5,779 nucleotides of DNA from the NCBI GenBank assembly GCA_017609145.1, contig JAFCEM010000046.1, positions 1-5,779 of the forward strand, given 5' to 3'. The stretch comes from Candidatus Aenigmatarchaeota archaeon (GTDB taxonomy: Archaea > Aenigmatarchaeota > Aenigmatarchaeia > QMZP01). A program made the position numbers and the translations under genes. Below, in pieces: positions 1 to 5,273 of the stretch. Under the pieces are notes generated by a model that was not told the origin of the DNA, did no database searches, and worked only from the letters and a program-made list of their open reading frames with translations. Every line of letters begins with the position of its first letter. Position 1 is the first letter of the stretch.

Positions 1-1476
1 GAGAAGGATACAGTAAAATGGCCGGAGATGGAGGAATCGTGGAAAAGAGGCGACATAAAAGCGATAGCTAAGCACTGTCTCAGGGACTCGGAAATTACGC
101 TCAGGCTATCCGAATACATACTTCCGCAGGTCTACGAGCTCTGCAAGGTCGTGGGTCAGATGCCGTTCGATGTCTCAAGGATGAGCTACTCCCAGCTCGT
201 TGAATGGCTGTTTGTAAGGAAGTCATTCGAGTTCAATGAAGTCATAGCGAACAGACCCAGATACGATGAGATAATGCGCAGGAGGGCAGCCACACCGTTC
301 ACCGGCGGGTATGTGCACGAGCCCAAAGAGGGAATACACGACAAGATAGCGCTCTTTGACTTTGCATCACTGTATCCTTCCATAATCATAACCCACAACG
401 TCTCTCCCGAGACCCTGGACTGCGGATGCTGCGGCGGCACGAAGAAGAACCTCGTGCCCGGGGACAATGAAGGAAAACACTATTTCTGCACCAAGACAGA
501 AGGTTTCATCCCAAGGGTTCTGAAGGAACTGGTCGGTAAGAGAAAAGAGATAAACAGGAAGATGAAGAAGCTCAAACCCAAGACAATAGGTTACAGAAAC
601 CTGAACAATATGCAATATGCGCTCAAGATTCTGGCAAATGCGAGCTACGGATATTATGGCTATGCGGGCTCGAGGTGGTACTCCCGCGTCTGTGCTGAAT
701 CAATAACGGCATGGGGCAGGTTTTATATCAAGAATGTCATCAGGCTTGCACAGAGGATGAAACTTGAAGTTATCTACGGTGATACTGATTCATTGTTCCT
801 TAAAGTAAAGAACAGGAAGCAGGTGAAGGAGTTCCTCAAAAGGGCCAACAAATCAATGCCAGGTGTGATGGAGTTCGAGTTCAGGGACATGTACCGGTCG
901 GGAATATTCGTCAGGACCAAGACCGGCACGGCCGCGAAGAAGAGGTATGCGCTCATAGACTATGACAATAAGATAACGATAAGGGGGTTTGAGAGGGTGC
1001 GCAGGGACTGGGCGCAGATTGCGAAGGATACGCAGGAAAGGGTGCTTGTCGCCGTGTTGAAGGACAGGTCGCCTGAAAAGGCCATAAGAATAGTAAGAAA
1101 AATCATCGATGACGTAAGAGGCAAAAAGGTCAGAAAAGATGATCTCATCATCTACAGCCAGATAACAAAGCCGCTGAAAAAGTACGAGCAGGTGGGTCCC
1201 CATGTAGCTGCTGCAAGGAAATACGCGGAGAGGGGTAACATGGTGAAGGCGGGCTCAACGATTTCGTTCATAATAACCAGGGGTGAGGGCTCGATATCAT
1301 CGCGCTCCGAGCCCGCTGAATATGCGGACGATTACGATCCCGACTATTACATAAACAACCAGATAGTGCCCGCGGCTCTGCGGGTTTTGTCCGGGCTCGG
1401 GTACAATGAGGACGACCTGCTGAAAAAAGGTGAGCAGTCAAGCCTTGCTGGGTTCCTGGAGCGGAAAAAACGGTGA
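1..1476 (+). CDS. polB: Family-B DNA polymerase, C-terminal part (5' end outside window)
   Basis: This is the replicative-type family-B DNA polymerase, which extends primers and normally proofreads. The frame is open from base 1, so the first ATG (base 28) is internal. About 491 residues are present; archaeal PolB is usually near 780, so the N-terminal domain and Exo I/II are missing from view. In order I see the end of the exonuclease domain with an Exo III-like HCLRD (bases 73-87), motif A DFASLYPSII (358-387, catalytic Asp at 358), motif B KILANASYGYYGYAG around 625-669, motif C YGDTDS (775-792, two catalytic Asp), the KKRYA motif (937-951) and the thumb. A PIP-box-like QSSLAGFL (1435-1458) close to the end would bind the PCNA clamp. 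Two features are odd: the Exo III Tyr is His, and motif B reads NASYG rather than the common NSxYG. The polymerase active site is otherwise intact. The gene converges on a membrane-protein gene after a 20-bp gap. Confidence 0.97.
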   Translation, partial: EKDTVKWPEMEESWKRGDIKAIAKHCLRDSEITLRLSEYILPQVYELCKVVGQMPFDVSRMSYSQLVEWLFVRKSFEFNEVIANRPRYDEIMRRRAATPFTGGYVHEPKEGIHDKIALFDFASLYPSIIITHNVSPETLDCGCCGGTKKNLVPGDNEGKHYFCTKTEGFIPRVLKELVGKRKEINRKMKKLKPKTIGYRNLNNMQYALKILANASYGYYGYAGSRWYSRVCAESITAWGRFYIKNVIRLAQRMKLEVIYGDTDSLFLKVKNRKQVKEFLKRANKSMPGVMEFEFRDMYRSGIFVRTKTGTAAKKRYALIDYDNKITIRGFERVRRDWAQIAKDTQERVLVAVLKDRSPEKAIRIVRKIIDDVRGKKVRKDDLIIYSQITKPLKKYEQVGPHVAAARKYAERGNMVKAGSTISFIITRGEGSISSRSEPAEYADDYDPDYYINNQIVPAALRVLSGLGYNEDDLLKKGEQSSLAGFLERKKR

Positions 1477-1490
1477 TTATTCTTTATTTA
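1477..1490 (+). terminator. T-rich tract after polB, possible archaeal terminator
   Basis: Directly after the polB stop codon the + strand is T-rich (ATTATTCTTTATTT) with no hairpin that I can see. Archaeal RNA polymerase often stops at T-rich tracts without a stem-loop. The position between two convergent genes fits, but the T runs are short and interrupted, so this is a weak call. Confidence 0.3.
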
Positions 1491-1496
1491 CAGGCC

Positions 1497-2075
1497 TTAC
1501 CCTCTTTTTCTGCCCTTCTCGGCCTGTATGGCTTTGAAGACTATGGCAAGGAATACGAAAGACAGCACAACGAAAAATAGCATGTTCCAGCCGCCCATCA
1601 TCCAGCTTCCGTAGAACCCGACCCACGCAAGCGACGTATATGCTATTATCTTGCCTATGATATTGGCGAGCAGGAACTTCCTGAGGTCGTATTTTATGAT
1701 ACCACTCAGTATGCCGACGATGTCATCCGGGAGCGGGGTGGCGGCGAAAAGCACTATTAATGGGAAGAGCCCGTGCTTCTCGGACCATTTTTTGCTGCTT
1801 TGCAACAGCTTCCTGTATTTTTTTCTTATGACATACCTTCCACCCCTTCCTATCACGTAACCTGTGAGCTCGCCTATCGCAGCCCCGAGCCCACCCGCAA
1901 TTCCAAGAAGCCAGGGGTTCAGGACGCTGCCGGCAAGGAGCACAACAATATAGGATGGTATGGGCAAAAACAGGGACATGTTGCCGATGAGGCTTATCAG
2001 AAAGACGCCGAGATAGCCCCAGGAATCAATAAGCGCAAGCCCCCAGTTAAGAAATTCGGTGAATATTTCCGCCAT
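1497..2075 (-). CDS. VTT-domain (DedA/YqaA-like, SNARE-associated) membrane protein
   Basis: This is a 192-residue, very hydrophobic integral membrane protein. Likely membrane segments lie near residues 20-50 (a long stretch, perhaps a re-entrant hairpin), 53-78, 103-125, 133-156 and 162-181, with a basic C-terminus (EKGRKRG). Family marks are the glycine-rich segment with IGELTGYVIGRGGR (67-80) and TPLPDDIVGILSG (113-125), followed by KYDLRKFLLANIIGK. The second block resembles the PLPDE-type motif of the YqaA branch of VTT proteins. Related DedA/VTT proteins are linked to lipid flipping and membrane homeostasis, but the substrate of this one cannot be told from sequence. The ATG at 2075 lies 25 bp downstream of the alaX stop on the same strand, so co-transcription is likely although no functional link is evident. 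No strong Shine-Dalgarno is close to the ATG; a CAGGA sits about 14 nt upstream. Confidence 0.87.
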   Translation of the reverse strand: MAEIFTEFLNWGLALIDSWGYLGVFLISLIGNMSLFLPIPSYIVVLLAGSVLNPWLLGIAGGLGAAIGELTGYVIGRGGRYVIRKKYRKLLQSSKKWSEKHGLFPLIVLFAATPLPDDIVGILSGIIKYDLRKFLLANIIGKIIAYTSLAWVGFYGSWMMGGWNMLFFVVLSFVFLAIVFKAIQAEKGRKRG

Positions 2076-2100
2076 AGTTTATTTATGTTCCTGGTGCGCT

Positions 2101-2841
2101 TTATAGGTTCTTACCTAGCCTGAAATAAATCCTGCGGTTATTCTTGCCCTTGTTGACGAAGTCGACGAACTCTATCTTTCCAACTTCATTCGTGTTCTTT
2201 ACATGAGTCCCACCGTCTGCCTGTATGTCAAAGTCACCTATTTTTACTATCCTCAATAAACTGAAGTTCTGAGTGAAACCGCGGGCCAGTTTTGTCAGGT
2301 CCGGCCTCTTGAGTGCCTCTTCTATGGCGTCACCTTTTATGAACTCCAGTTCTATGTTCAGCTTCCTACAGACTATAGAATTTGCCTCGCTCTCAAACCC
2401 CTTGAGCTTCTCCCTGTCGAACTCCTCGACGGAAAAATCTATTCTGGAACGGTCAACATCGAGCTGATTGCCCGTTATCATGGCTCCTGTATCCCTGTGT
2501 ATGACCTGGCTTATTATGTGAGACGCGGTGTGCATTCTCATCAGCTGGTATCGCCTGTTCCAGTCTATGGCGCAGCTTACCTTGTCACCCGGCTTCAGCC
2601 CGGGCCCGTCCACTTCATGAGATATGTTGCCTCCGAACTTGCCCACGTAAACCACATTGTGTGTTTTGCCGTTGGCTGTCATTTTTCCCGTGTCGTGCGG
2701 CTGTCCGCCGCTGTTGGGATAAAAGGCGGTCCTGTCCAGTACCACGAATTTGCCGTCTTTTACCGAGGCAACCGTGGCTTCAAATTCCTTCAGGTACGAG
2801 TCCTTGAGATACAATGCCTGCTCTTCAATATTTCCTGGCAT
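2101..2841 (-). CDS. alaX: Stand-alone alanyl-tRNA editing protein AlaX (AlaX-M type)
   Basis: AlaX proteins are free-standing relatives of the AlaRS editing domain that hydrolyse mischarged Ser-tRNA(Ala) (some also Gly) in the cytoplasm. The 246 residues fit the medium type. An N-terminal beta-barrel carries FYPNSGGQPHDTG (40-52), then comes the editing core with zinc motif HTASH (His104, His108), and the second metal motif region DIQADGGTHVKNTNEVG (205-221). In the common CxxxH version of that last motif a cysteine stands where Asp209 is here; His213 is kept. The catalytic core otherwise looks complete, with no frameshift. The ATG at 2841 is chosen because the conserved N-terminus (LYLKDSYLKEFEATV, residues 10-24) begins just after it and a TATA-like box lies about 28 nt upstream. 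That suggests a leaderless or nearly leaderless mRNA. alaX diverges from map and is followed by the VTT membrane-protein gene. Confidence 0.95.
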   Translation of the reverse strand: MPGNIEEQALYLKDSYLKEFEATVASVKDGKFVVLDRTAFYPNSGGQPHDTGKMTANGKTHNVVYVGKFGGNISHEVDGPGLKPGDKVSCAIDWNRRYQLMRMHTASHIISQVIHRDTGAMITGNQLDVDRSRIDFSVEEFDREKLKGFESEANSIVCRKLNIELEFIKGDAIEEALKRPDLTKLARGFTQNFSLLRIVKIGDFDIQADGGTHVKNTNEVGKIEFVDFVNKGKNNRRIYFRLGKNL

Positions 2842-2850
2842 AACAACATT

Positions 2851-2862
2851 AATTTATTTAAT
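2851..2862 (+). promoter_or_regulatory. TATA-like box for map-ogt
   Basis: AATTTATTTAAT on the + strand is centred about 25 nt upstream of the map ATG at 2881, the expected place for a TATA box of a leaderless archaeal transcript. No Shine-Dalgarno precedes the ATG (AAAACTTGTT). The box is adjacent to, but does not overlap, the one proposed for alaX in the opposite direction. Confidence 0.55.
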
Positions 2863-2863
2863 C

Positions 2864-2874
2864 AATCTTTAAAA
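2864..2874 (-). promoter_or_regulatory. TATA-like box for alaX
   Basis: On the - strand TTTTAAAGATT is centred about 28 nt upstream of the alaX ATG. Archaeal TATA boxes sit about 25-30 nt before the transcription start, so the start would fall at or near the ATG. No Shine-Dalgarno is visible in the spacer, which agrees with a leaderless transcript. Assigned by position and composition only. Confidence 0.5.
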
Positions 2875-2880
2875 CTTGTT

Positions 2881-3792
2881 ATGGAAAAGGAAGTTCTTGA
2901 GAAATACAAAAAAGCGGGCAGGATGTGCGCAGAGGCAAGGCGAGACACCGAAAAGAGTTTCAAGGCCGGCATGCGCATCTTGGATATCGCGGAAAGGATA
3001 GAAGCGAAGATAATGGGGATGGGAGGCAGGCCCGCTTTTCCGGTGAACATCAGCATCAATGACATAACAGCGCACTATACCCCCTCAGCCAATGACCAGA
3101 GGGTAGTGGAGAGAGGGGACCTGGTCAAGATTGATGTGGGCGCGCACGTAGATGGTTACATAGGCGACATGGCATTCACCTGTTGCACTGACCCTGATAA
3201 TCCATTGGTTAGGTGCGCACGGAAGGCGCTTGATGCGGGGATAAAGGTCATAGAGCCCGGGGTCACGGTTGCGGAGATAAGCCATGCCATTGAGGAAACA
3301 GTAAGCAAGGCAGGCCTGGGTGTCATAGTGAACCTCACCGGTCACACGCTCGACAAGTATGTCTTTCACGGGAGCCCGTCAATACCGAATACAAAGAACA
3401 ATTCGGCGCACCGGTTCAATGAAGGCGATGTTATAGCTCTTGAGCCGTTCGTCACGGAAAAAAAGAGCTTCGTGAAGGAATCGGGTCCTGTGGAGATTTT
3501 CAGGTACCTACAGGATAGGCCGGTGAGGCTGGCAGAGGCGAGAAAGATCCTTGCGCTTGCAAGGGACGAGTACGGCAAGCTCCCGTTTGCCAAGCGCTGG
3601 CTGCTGAAACAGTTCTCGCCGATAAAGGTCGCCCTGGCGCTCAGGCAACTTGAAGCCAGTTATGCGCTTGAGAGGTACCCCGTACTTAGGGAAGCTGGGG
3701 GCAGGCCGGTCGCACAGGCAGAGGATACTATAATCGTTTCAGACCCGCCGGTTGTAACGACCAGATTTGCGGAACCAACCAAGAAGAAGTGA
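2881..3792 (+). CDS. map: Methionine aminopeptidase, type II (archaeal)
   Basis: This enzyme removes the initiator methionine from new proteins using a two-metal centre. The 303-residue length matches archaeal MetAP2-type enzymes (about 295). The five metal ligands of the pita-bread fold are all visible: Asp85 (KIDVG), Asp96 (GYIGDMAF), His155 (LTGHTLDKY), Glu188 (IALEPF) and Glu281 (QAEDTIIV). His65 (TAHYTP) and His163 (VFHG) correspond to the substrate-side histidines. The insertion of type-II enzymes, with a winged-helix-like segment, covers roughly 210-265. The frame stays open upstream to about 2497, but that stretch lies opposite alaX and encodes nothing MetAP-like. The ATG at 2881 gives the family N-terminus and fits the upstream TATA-like box. 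ogt follows 4 bp after the stop, suggesting one transcript. Confidence 0.97.
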   Translation: MEKEVLEKYKKAGRMCAEARRDTEKSFKAGMRILDIAERIEAKIMGMGGRPAFPVNISINDITAHYTPSANDQRVVERGDLVKIDVGAHVDGYIGDMAFTCCTDPDNPLVRCARKALDAGIKVIEPGVTVAEISHAIEETVSKAGLGVIVNLTGHTLDKYVFHGSPSIPNTKNNSAHRFNEGDVIALEPFVTEKKSFVKESGPVEIFRYLQDRPVRLAEARKILALARDEYGKLPFAKRWLLKQFSPIKVALALRQLEASYALERYPVLREAGGRPVAQAEDTIIVSDPPVVTTRFAEPTKKK

Positions 3793-3796
3793 AACA

Positions 3797-4108
3797 ATGA
3801 AAAACAGAAACAGTTTCACCATTGAAGTACTTGATTTTGTGAAAACAATACCCAGGGGCAGGGTTTCCACATATGCAGGGGTTGCAAGGGCACTGGGCAG
3901 GCCGGGCGCTGCACGGGCTGTTGGCCAGGTACTGAAAAGAAACCCGGAGCCCGTCACTATTCCATGCCATAGGGTAGTCATGTCAGACGGAAACTTGGGC
4001 GGGTATACGCCGTCCGGGACAGGAAAGAAAAGAAAACTGCTGGCGGAAGAGGGAATAATATTCGATGGCAGGAAAATAGACCTGCATGTTTTTCAGTTTA
4101 AACCATGA
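3797..4108 (+). CDS. ogt: Methylated-DNA--protein-cysteine methyltransferase, minimal form
   Basis: The product repairs O6-alkylguanine by moving the alkyl group to its own cysteine, a single-turnover reaction. It has 103 residues and consists of the DNA-binding/active-site domain only. Visible are the helix-turn-helix with Tyr26 (RVSTYAGVA) and the finger Arg40 (AARAVGQVLKRNP), the acceptor motif PCHRV with Cys57, and GGYTPSGTGKKRKLLAEEG (68-86). Cys57 argues against the alkyltransferase-like (ATL) proteins, which carry Trp there (PWHRV) and do not transfer. The N-terminal ribonuclease-H-like domain of full-length Ogt/Ada-C (about 160-180 residues) is absent. A TTG at 3767 would overlap map by 26 nt; the ATG at 3797, 4 bp past the map stop, is preferred and already includes the whole domain. 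It is probably expressed with map. Its 3' end lies 3 bp from the stop of the opposing zinc-ribbon gene. Confidence 0.94.
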   Translation: MKNRNSFTIEVLDFVKTIPRGRVSTYAGVARALGRPGAARAVGQVLKRNPEPVTIPCHRVVMSDGNLGGYTPSGTGKKRKLLAEEGIIFDGRKIDLHVFQFKP

Positions 4109-4111
4109 AAA

Positions 4112-4273
4112 TCAGTTCCATGAGCTGGTAAGGTCTTCTTCGTCATTTTCTGTTTTAAGGATTATCCCGAACTCTGTAAAAACCGAAAAGCACTTTGGGC
4201 ATATGAATGCCTCTGGGCTTTTGTTCCAAGATCTTCCCCGCGTTCCGCAGATTGGACAGGATTTTCTGAACAT
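4112..4273 (-). CDS. Small four-cysteine zinc-ribbon protein, function unknown
   Basis: A 53-residue frame fills the only gap between ogt and rpl32e. It starts MFRKSCPICG and contains a second pair in EAFICPKCF, giving Cys6-x2-Cys9 and Cys25-x2-Cys28 with 15 residues between the pairs. This is a classic treble/zinc-ribbon pattern that should bind one zinc. A hydrophobic strand (VFTEFGIILK) follows, then an acidic tail (TENDEEDLTSSWN). Such ribbons occur in RNA polymerase subunits, transcription factors and ribosomal proteins, but I do not recognise this one and assign no function. It lies 29 bp downstream of rpl32e on the same strand, so it may be the last gene of the rpl6-rpl32e transcript. 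No clear Shine-Dalgarno or TATA box precedes the ATG, and no in-frame ATG, GTG or TTG is available between the rpl32e stop and this ATG. The ordered Cys pairs and the snug fit between neighbours argue that it is real. Confidence 0.68.
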   Translation of the reverse strand: MFRKSCPICGTRGRSWNKSPEAFICPKCFSVFTEFGIILKTENDEEDLTSSWN

Positions 4274-4302
4274 AAGAACACTATTTACTTTTAACAGGCA
4301 TA

Positions 4303-4671
4303 TTATTTGGCGTTCTTTACTTTTATGCCTTTTCCTTCCGCCGCCTTGATTATATCAAGCCTTTTCTTTCTGCCTACGCTGGCTGCTATAACCACCCTCT
4401 CCTCTTTGGGTTCCCTGATTTTATCAAGGTCTTCAATCCTGAAGACCCTTACGAGCCTGTAACCAAGCGCGTCCAGTCCCCTTGCAGCACGGGGAGAACC
4501 ATAGCCCGGGCCTGGATGGCTGCCCCGCGACTTTTTATGCCGTCTGAGTTTGGACTGCTTGCCCCTCGGGCTTCTCCACGTTCTTTTTAGTGATTTTTTA
4601 ACATGAAGCTCCTGTCTCTTGAATTCAGGCTTCCTTTTTTTCAGCTTTTTCCTGAGATTTAATGTGCCCAT
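4303..4671 (-). CDS. rpl32e: Large-subunit ribosomal protein L32e (eL32)
   Basis: eL32 is a 23S rRNA-binding protein of archaeal and eukaryotic large subunits, without a bacterial counterpart. The sequence shows the family features: a very basic N-terminal half with RKPEFKRQELHVKKSLKRTW, then WRSPRGKQSKLRRHKK, the PGPGYGSPRAARGLDALG block, and a C-terminal half ending ASVGRKKRLDIIKAAEGKGIKVKN. Length (122 residues from this start) is normal. Two starts are possible. A GTG at 4677 overlaps the rpl6 stop as GTGA and adds two residues; the ATG at 4671 has GGTGGAG a suitable distance upstream inside the rpl6 tail and is preferred. Either way translation is probably coupled to rpl6. In many archaea rpl19e and rpl18 follow; here a zinc-ribbon gene follows and the strand then reverses. 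Confidence 0.96.
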   Translation of the reverse strand: MGTLNLRKKLKKRKPEFKRQELHVKKSLKRTWRSPRGKQSKLRRHKKSRGSHPGPGYGSPRAARGLDALGYRLVRVFRIEDLDKIREPKEERVVIAASVGRKKRLDIIKAAEGKGIKVKNAK

Positions 4672-4673
4672 AT

Positions 4674-5240
4674 TCACTCTCCACCCTCTTCACTCTGCAC
4701 CTGGTCTTCGGCAGCTGCCTGCGGCTTCTGGGTGATGTAAACACCGTCAGAGAAAACACGCCTGTCAAAACCCTTAACCTTGGCTGTATTTTCTATGCGC
4801 GCGGCTGTTGTCCCTACCTTTTCCTTGTCTATGCCAGTGACTATGACCATGTCCTTTTCAATCCTGACCTCGGTTTCCGGAAGTATCGCAGCGACCCTCG
4901 GTTTTTTCTCGCCAAGGAAGTTCTGTATCACGAGCTTCCCATTTTCAACATTCAGCCTGACGGGAAAGTGGGAATAAACAACCTTCAGTCTTGCCTCATA
5001 TCCACTGGTGACGCCCTTCACCATGTTATTCACAAGCGCGGCAAACGTCCCTGTGATAGCTTTGCTTCTTCTCCTGCCATCACCCGAATCAAAAACGATT
5101 TTATCTTCCCTGATTACAATCTTGGCCTGATCATGGCTGAAAGACCGCCTCAGCTCCCCCTTTGGACCTTTTACAACTATCTCATTGCCTTCCTGCTTAA
5201 TCTCAACCCCTTCCGGGATAATGACTTCTTTTGCCAGCAT
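4674..5240 (-). CDS. rpl6: Large-subunit ribosomal protein L6 (uL6)
   Basis: uL6 lies near the factor-binding site of the large subunit, contacting the 23S sarcin-ricin region. The 188 residues show two repeated uL6 domains. The first has IPEGVEIKQEGNEIVVKGPKG (8-28) followed by GTFAALVNNMVKGVTSGYEARLKVVY (residues 64-89). The second has FPVRLNVENGKLVIQNFLGEKKPR and the TGIDKEKVGTTAARIE block (134-149), then a KGFDRRVFSDGVYI end. The C-terminus extends into an acidic, Ala/Gln/Glu-rich tail (QAAAEDQVQSEEGGE) that looks disordered. The ATG at 5240 begins directly with the family N-terminus and has a TATA-like box about 22 nt upstream. The stop overlaps a possible rpl32e GTG start. Upstream is rpoA2 rather than the usual rps8. 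Confidence 0.97.
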   Translation of the reverse strand: MLAKEVIIPEGVEIKQEGNEIVVKGPKGELRRSFSHDQAKIVIREDKIVFDSGDGRRRSKAITGTFAALVNNMVKGVTSGYEARLKVVYSHFPVRLNVENGKLVIQNFLGEKKPRVAAILPETEVRIEKDMVIVTGIDKEKVGTTAARIENTAKVKGFDRRVFSDGVYITQKPQAAAEDQVQSEEGGE

Positions 5241-5255
5241 ACTCTCTTTTTTGGG

Positions 5256-5267
5256 TAAATATTTAAA
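5256..5267 (-). promoter_or_regulatory. TATA-like box for rpl6-rpl32e
   Basis: On the - strand TTTAAATATTTA lies in the 33-bp rpoA2-rpl6 spacer, centred about 22 nt before the rpl6 ATG. The composition is strongly TATA-like and the spacing would give a leaderless or very short leader. If it is used, rpl6 and rpl32e do not depend only on read-through from rpoA2. Confidence 0.5.
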
Positions 5268-5270
5268 AAA
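5265..5270 (-). terminator. Oligo-T run after rpoA2, possible terminator
   Basis: A run of six T on the - strand starts 3 nt after the rpoA2 stop codon and runs into the TATA-like box of rpl6. Oligo-T tracts without hairpins can end archaeal transcripts, so partial termination here is possible. The run is short and also forms part of the AT-rich promoter, hence low confidence. Confidence 0.3.
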
Positions 5271-5273
5271 GCG

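Noticed and set aside
853..1203. 116-residue - strand frame inside polB
   Set aside because: Antisense of the conserved KKRYA and thumb region of PolB, with no features of its own.
2076..2090. AT-rich ATAAATAAA upstream of the VTT membrane-protein gene as a promoter
   Set aside because: It sits only a few bases from the ATG, too close to serve as a TATA box for that start; co-transcription with alaX is simpler.
1773..2123. 116-residue + strand frame opposite the VTT membrane-protein gene
   Set aside because: Antisense shadow; the - strand product has membrane segments and VTT-type motifs.
2497..2880. Open upstream extension of the map frame, adding about 128 residues
   Set aside because: It lies opposite the conserved alaX coding sequence and contains no MetAP-like sequence; the ATG at 2881 gives the family N-terminus and a fitting TATA-like box.
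3767..3796. TTG start for ogt overlapping map by 26 nt
   Set aside because: The added ten residues are antisense to nothing useful and not part of the alkyltransferase fold; the ATG 4 bp after the map stop is simpler.
4086..4349. 87-residue + strand frame overlapping the ogt end, the zinc-ribbon gene and the rpl32e end
   Set aside because: It is composed of antisense to two genes and the tail of ogt; the - strand zinc-ribbon reading has ordered Cys pairs and fits between its neighbours.
4662..5258. 198-residue frame on the + strand opposite rpl6
   Set aside because: It is the antisense of the clearly conserved rpl6 and shows no recognisable domain; its length follows from the codon bias of the real gene.
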